Assembly (NCBI GenBank): GCA_905182905.1 | Contig: CAJJDH010000027.1 | Coordinates: forward strand, 1 to 37,118 | DNA: 37,118 bases | Direction of reading: 5' to 3' | From: a marine gamma proteobacterium HTCC2089 | GTDB taxonomy: Bacteria; Pseudomonadota; Gammaproteobacteria; Pseudomonadales; Azotimanducaceae | In this document: positions 32,951 through 37,118 of the stretch, one piece after another | Position numbering within the stretch: position 1 is the stretch's first letter | Layout of the letters: the number at the start of each line of letters is the position of its first letter | Made by a program: the position numbers and the translations under genes | Notes under the pieces: generated by a model | What the model was told of the DNA's origin: nothing | Database searches by the model: none | What the model saw: only the letters and a program-made list of their open reading frames with translations

Positions 32951-35938
32951 TTATTGGCAGGCTTCGCAATCTGGATCATCCAGAGAACAAGCCAACGGGA
33001 CAGGTGCAGCGTTGCTCAAGTCCAAATCTATATCTAATGCTGCCGGTGCTGCTTGAACCACGGGTTCAGGTGCTGCTACCTCTGGCACTACCGGTGCTGC
33101 TGGAGCCGCCGCAACAGTTTCTGCTGCCGATGACGACACTGCGTTTAACGTGCCGCGGTCCAGTGTAGATTTCTCCGTGCTGGTGGCGCTTAACGCACGT
33201 AAGTAATAAGTGGTCTTTAGACCTCTGAGCCATGCCATTCTATAAGTGATGTCCAGTTTCTTACCTGACGCATTACCTATGTACAGGTTCAATGACTGAG
33301 CTTGGTCAATCCACTTTTGCCTGCGGCTTGCTGCATCTACTAACCAGCGCGGTTCTATTTCAAACGCGGTGGCGTACTTTTGCTTTAAGTCCGCTGGAAT
33401 ACGTTCAATAGACTGCAAGCTACCATCGTAGTACTTGATGTCATTGACCATTACCTTATCCCATAACCCTAGGGCTTTTAAATCCTTGACCATGAAAGGG
33501 TTAACAACTGTGAACTCACCAGACAAATTAGATTTCACATAAAGGTTTTGATAAGTCGGCTCAATAGACTGTGAAACCCCTGTAATGTTGGCAATGGTCG
33601 CCGTTGGCGCAATGGCCATTACATTAGAGTTACGCATGCCTTTAATTTGTACCTTGGCGCGTAGGGCGCTCCAGTCCAACTTGGCAGACATATCTACTTC
33701 TAGGAACTGCTCGCCGCGCTCTTGCTGTAGCATCTTCAGCGAGTCGATAGGCAAAATGCCTCTGCTCCATAAAGAGCCAGAGAAGCTAGCGTACGAGCCG
33801 CGCTCTTCTGCCAAGTTGCTTGATGCATCAATGGCGTAGTAGCTAATGGCTTCCATTGAGTTATCGGCAAAATCTACCGCTTGCTGTGAGCTGTAAGCGA
33901 TACCTAGCTTGTACAGCGCATCTTGGAAACCCATGATGCCCAAACCTACTGGACGGTGACGCATGTTTGAGGTGCGTGCTTGTTCTACAGAGTAGTAGTT
34001 AATATCAATAACGTTATCCAACATGCGTACTGCTGTGCGAATAGTTTGTTCTAACTTCTGCATATTCAGCACGCCATCTTCTACGTGTTGTGGCAGGTTA
34101 ATGGAGCCCAAGTTACATACTGCAATTTCTTCAGCAGATGTGTTCAAAGTAATTTCTGTACACAGATTAGAAGAGTGCACTACACCAACGTGTTGTTGTG
34201 GCGAGCGAACGTTGCAGGTGTCTTTGAAGGTAATCCACGGGTGGCCTGTTTCAAACAGCATGGAAAGCATTTTGCGCCATAGGTCGGCAGCCTTAATGCG
34301 CTTAAACAGTTTTAGTTCACCGTTACGTGTTTGCTCTTCGTAGGCACAGTAGCGTGCTTCAAATGCGCGGCCATACAGATCGTGTAGGTCTTCTGCATCA
34401 GCGGGTGAGAACAGTGTCCACTCTCCGTCTTCTGCAACACGCTTCATAAACAGATCAGGAATCCAGTTGGCGGTGTTCATGTCGTGGGTACGACGACGAT
34501 CATCACCAGTGTTCTTACGTAGCTCTAGGAATTCTTCAATGTCTAGGTGCCAGCTTTCTAGGTAGGCGCAAACCGCACCCTTACGCTTGCCGCCTTGGTT
34601 TACGGCAACTGCTGTGTCGTTCACTACCTTAAGGAAAGGTACAACGCCCTGAGACTTACCATTGGTGCCTTTAATGTACGAACCCAAAGCACGTACTGAG
34701 GTCCAGTCGTTACCTAATCCACCAGCCCACTTAGACAACATGGCGTTATCTTGAATAGCGCCATAAATACCGTGAAGGTTATCTGGCACTGTGGTCAAGA
34801 AGCACGAGGACAACTGTGGTCGCAGTGTGCCTGCGTTAAACAGTGTTGGTGTAGAGCTCATGTAGTCAAAAGAGCTTAAGAGGTTATAAAACTCTATTGC
34901 TCGACCATTGGCGTCTGCTTCTTCTGCAGCCAAGCCCATAGCAACACGCATGAAGAACACCTGAGGTAATTCAATACGTGTTTCATTCCAATGAATGAAG
35001 TAACGGTCATATAAAGTCTGTAGACCTAAGTAGGTGAACAGGTGGTCGCGCTCCGGACGCATGGCTGCACCCAGTTGTGCAAAATCATACTCTTGGAGCT
35101 TGGGGCTGATCAGGTCTAACTCTACACCGCGATCAATAAAGCCCTTCAGTGCCAACGGATAAAATTCGGTCATCTGGGTCTGAGTAGCGGTCTGCAAGCC
35201 TCCAGAACCAGTGACATCTAAGAACGTTAAGGCTTCTGTGCGCAGCTCATCCAACAATAGGCGGGCGCTGGCGTAAGTGTAATTAGGCTCTTCTTCTACC
35301 AATGTGCGCGCTGTGATCAATATAGAGGTAGCAACGTCGGTCACAGAGATGCCGTCGTACATGTTAGCCATGGCGTCATCGATAATACGCTGTGGATCTA
35401 CATCGCTGAGGCCTTCACAGGCTTCATTTACAATAGTTTGAATGCGCGCTATGTCTAACGGGTGACTGCTACCGTCAGCATGTACAACATTGATGGCTGC
35501 AGCTTGTGGCGGCACGTTGAGATCATTTTCAGCTTGTCGCTCTTGTGTGCGCTGTTCGCGATATAAAACATAAGCGCGGGCGATCTGTTGTTCACCAGCA
35601 CGCATCATGGCTAGTTCAACTTGGTCTTGAATTTCTTCAATATGTAATGTGCCACCAGAAGGCAGGCGACGCATAAATGTCGCTGTCATTTGTTCCGTTA
35701 GCGCCGTTACCGTTTCTCTAATACGCGGTGAAGCCGCTGCGGTACCGCCTTCTACGGCTAAGAACGCCTTAGTCATTGCCACTGCGATTTTATCAGAGGT
35801 ATAAGGCACTACTGTGCCGTTACGTTTGATGATTTTTAGTTGCCCTGGCGCTGTCGCAGTCAGAGACGGCGATAGTGGTTGATTAGGCTGTAATAGTGGC
35901 TGCTCGGTCGCGGAACCTATTGGTGTTTCTGTTTGCAT
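32951..35938 (-). CDS. nrdA: Ribonucleotide-diphosphate reductase, alpha subunit (class Ia, two ATP-cones)
   Basis: A 995-residue R1 subunit, longer than the E. coli form (761). Two N-terminal ATP-cones are visible: IIKRNGTVVPYTSDKIAVAM at about 34 and VVHADGSSHPLDIARI at about 147; the first should bind ATP/dATP for overall activity control, as in Pseudomonas. Catalytic residues: SSCFLTTVP (first Cys), SNLCTEI (thiyl radical Cys and Glu), VCNLGSINL (second Cys), and MAIAPTATIANITGVSQSIEPTY near the C-terminus. The last about 60 residues are Ala/Pro/Val-rich and then CSLDDPDCEACQ, the redox cysteine tail fed by thioredoxin or glutaredoxin. Promoter side holds a DnaA box and three 13-mer repeats; transcription leads into nrdB. 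Confidence 0.97.
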   Translation of the reverse strand: MQTETPIGSATEQPLLQPNQPLSPSLTATAPGQLKIIKRNGTVVPYTSDKIAVAMTKAFLAVEGGTAAASPRIRETVTALTEQMTATFMRRLPSGGTLHIEEIQDQVELAMMRAGEQQIARAYVLYREQRTQERQAENDLNVPPQAAAINVVHADGSSHPLDIARIQTIVNEACEGLSDVDPQRIIDDAMANMYDGISVTDVATSILITARTLVEEEPNYTYASARLLLDELRTEALTFLDVTGSGGLQTATQTQMTEFYPLALKGFIDRGVELDLISPKLQEYDFAQLGAAMRPERDHLFTYLGLQTLYDRYFIHWNETRIELPQVFFMRVAMGLAAEEADANGRAIEFYNLLSSFDYMSSTPTLFNAGTLRPQLSSCFLTTVPDNLHGIYGAIQDNAMLSKWAGGLGNDWTSVRALGSYIKGTNGKSQGVVPFLKVVNDTAVAVNQGGKRKGAVCAYLESWHLDIEEFLELRKNTGDDRRRTHDMNTANWIPDLFMKRVAEDGEWTLFSPADAEDLHDLYGRAFEARYCAYEEQTRNGELKLFKRIKAADLWRKMLSMLFETGHPWITFKDTCNVRSPQQHVGVVHSSNLCTEITLNTSAEEIAVCNLGSINLPQHVEDGVLNMQKLEQTIRTAVRMLDNVIDINYYSVEQARTSNMRHRPVGLGIMGFQDALYKLGIAYSSQQAVDFADNSMEAISYYAIDASSNLAEERGSYASFSGSLWSRGILPIDSLKMLQQERGEQFLEVDMSAKLDWSALRAKVQIKGMRNSNVMAIAPTATIANITGVSQSIEPTYQNLYVKSNLSGEFTVVNPFMVKDLKALGLWDKVMVNDIKYYDGSLQSIERIPADLKQKYATAFEIEPRWLVDAASRRQKWIDQAQSLNLYIGNASGKKLDITYRMAWLRGLKTTYYLRALSATSTEKSTLDRGTLNAVSSSAAETVAAAPAAPVVPEVAAPEPVVQAAPAALDIDLDLSNAAPVPLACSLDDPDCEACQ

Positions 35939-35982
35939 ATGTTTAAAACCTTTTCCTTTCCCTTGTATCCCTTTTTGCCTTT

Positions 35983-36021
35983 GCTTTTAGTCAGCGCTTT
36001 TAGTCAGCGCTTTTAGTCAGC
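35983..36021 (-). repeat. Three tandem 13-mers in front of nrdA
   Basis: GCTTTTAGTCAGC occurs three times without a break, 45-83 bases upstream of the nrdA start, in its likely leader. An AAAAGC right after the last copy can pair with any GCTTTT, giving several small alternative hairpins. A cis-regulatory or slippage-prone site is possible. Confidence 0.75.
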
Positions 36022-36791
36022 AAAAGCTATGCCTTAAGGCAGCTTGTACTGACTCAGCGTTTTTTGGGTGTTGAATTTCGTATTACTTCGTCGCGAAAAT
36101 AGACAAAATCATCATATTTTGAGGTTGTCCTCTTAACATGTTGAATTAACTGCTATAAAAATCTCTATATCTTCTCGTACAAGGTCAAAATCCAGGCCAA
36201 ATCGCCTTTTTGCGCGGACTTCTCTCTATTTACTGTGTATAAAAGTTGATCGAGTCAAAGTTTATAAATCCCACATATAGAGTTTTACGGCATCGCAAAC
36301 ACAAGATAATGGGTTAATAATATCTTTGCAAGGAAAAGTCTGTGGATAACCTGTGTGTATTAAGGGGTAACCTTGTGATGAACTCAATGTAGTGCGCTTT
36401 TCTTCAAATAGGTCAAATTTGCACCAAAATTGAACATCAATTTGCTACTTTTTGACCCCTTTTTTAATGTCATTTGAATTTTTTTGGAGTCGTATCTAAT
36501 TCTCTATTTCGTTATCTAAAAAGCGGGCGCAATTTTATCCACTGGCGGGTTTTTCAGCCGCATAATCCGGTGATTTATGTATGTGAGTGACACATTGCAG
36601 CGCGTTAGCTAAGCCGCCACTGGAAAACTGTATGAATCTGCGAAGGTAGAAGAAAAGTCGAAGAAAAAGATTGGCAGCTACAAGTCGAAAGCTGAAAAGA
36701 AAAAGCTAATGCAATGTCGGCATAGCGCAAAGCGCTGAATCTTGCTGCTAAGCTTGCTGTTAAGATAGTGGCAGCCGTTAAGGAATGATCA
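36022..36791. other. Regulatory gap between nrdA and glpK
   Basis: No gene in about 770 bases. It must hold the nrdAB promoter (minus) and the glpK promoter (plus). It is AT-rich near 36100-36540. A DnaA box lies at 36341-36349 and a one-mismatch DnaA site (TTATCCACT) at 36535-36543. I cannot place -35/-10 boxes with confidence. Confidence 0.5.
36341..36349 (-). promoter_or_regulatory. Consensus DnaA box
   Basis: TGTGGATAA on the plus strand is the exact reverse complement of TTATCCACA. DnaA boxes upstream of nrdAB are known in E. coli, where DnaA links dNTP supply to replication. It lies about 400 bases upstream of nrdA. Confidence 0.6.
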
Positions 36792-37118
36792 ATGACATAC
36801 GTGATGGCCCTAGACCAGGGTACTTCGAGCAGCAGGGCAATAATTTATAATAGTCAGGGCGAAGTAGTGGGTACTGCCCAACAGACCTTTGATTCGATAT
36901 ATCCGCACGACGGATGGGTGGAGCAGGATCCTGACACTTTATGGCAGTCTATTTTGCAGGTGGGCCGGCAAGCCATAGCTGCGGCCTCTATAGAGCCAGC
37001 CCAAGTAAAAGCCATTGGCATTACTAATCAGCGCGAGACTACCTTACTTTGGGATCGACAGACTGGTGAGTGCCTTTATAACGCCATTGTCTGGCAGGAT
37101 CGTCGCGGTGCAGACCGG
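36792..37118 (+). CDS. glpK: Glycerol kinase, N-terminal part
   Basis: The first 109 codons of an FGGY kinase that phosphorylates glycerol to glycerol 3-phosphate; the rest lies beyond the right edge. AAGGA is 8 bases before the ATG. Family marks are the phosphate-binding loop ALDQGTSSSRAI (residues 6-17), the HDGWVEQDPDTLW segment (about 39-51), and AIGITNQRETTLLWD followed by NAIVWQDRR (about 73-106), which contact glycerol and ATP; the NQRET and VWQDRR forms are typical of GlpK. No glpF or glpD is visible. It is divergent from nrdA. Confidence 0.95.
   Translation, partial: MTYVMALDQGTSSSRAIIYNSQGEVVGTAQQTFDSIYPHDGWVEQDPDTLWQSILQVGRQAIAAASIEPAQVKAIGITNQRETTLLWDRQTGECLYNAIVWQDRRGADR

Noticed and set aside
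36150-36290. NrdR boxes upstream of nrdA (CTATAT-containing stretches near 36163 and 36274)
   Set aside because: Each matches only the core, the half sites are poor and the spacing of about 110 bases is not the usual 31-32.

Overview
The window looks like chromosome of a free-living, aerobic gammaproteobacterium, most likely a marine or aquatic member of the Pseudomonadales/Cellvibrionales. This rests on protein style: a NrdA with two ATP-cones paired with a NrdB beginning MLSWDD as in Pseudomonas, a DinG helicase, a pitrilysin-like M16 lipoprotein, a PhoP/PhoQ-type two-component pair and many CoA-linked catabolic enzymes. Base composition looks moderate. The species call is inference. I found no rRNA, tRNA, CRISPR array, transposase or phage module.

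Region 1 (1-9410) is a catabolic block read on the plus strand. It holds a PdxA2/TphB-like dehydrogenase, a zinc alcohol dehydrogenase, a fumarylacetoacetate-hydrolase-family enzyme, a xanthine-dehydrogenase-type molybdopterin subunit without its usual FAD and 2Fe-2S partners, a ThDP-dependent decarboxylase/carboligase, a small GIY-YIG-like protein of unknown role and an acyl-CoA dehydrogenase. Together they suggest oxidation and C-C cleavage of an unidentified carbon source ending in a CoA ester. The left edge has an excellent LexA box beside a perfect palindrome, in front of a gene that leaves the window on the minus strand. The ThDP gene has a perfect 11-bp stem that hides its own Shine-Dalgarno.

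Region 2 (9438-20287) is housekeeping and signalling: a periplasmic PQQ-type sugar dehydrogenase (minus), DinG helicase, an M16 lipoprotein protease (minus), D-glycerate 3-kinase, then a plus-strand set of glycine-zipper protein, PepSY protein, response regulator and histidine kinase, which probably acts as one envelope-sensing unit.

Region 3 (20276-30741) holds a large DUF349 coiled-coil protein behind a double-CDGSH iron-sulfur protein, a crotonase, a divergent pair of acyl-CoA dehydrogenase-like genes that probably form a heteromeric enzyme, an alpha/beta hydrolase and a periplasmic penicillin-acylase-family Ntn hydrolase. A 331-bp gap at 27062-27393 is packed with three short tandem arrays (11-mer, 11-mer, 7-mer), one carrying six GATC sites exactly 11 bp apart.

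Region 4 (30742-37118) holds a possible small membrane protein, the class Ia ribonucleotide reductase operon nrdA-nrdB (minus) with a strong terminator, an 850-bp regulatory gap with three copies of a 13-mer and a perfect DnaA box, and the first 109 codons of glpK running off the right edge.
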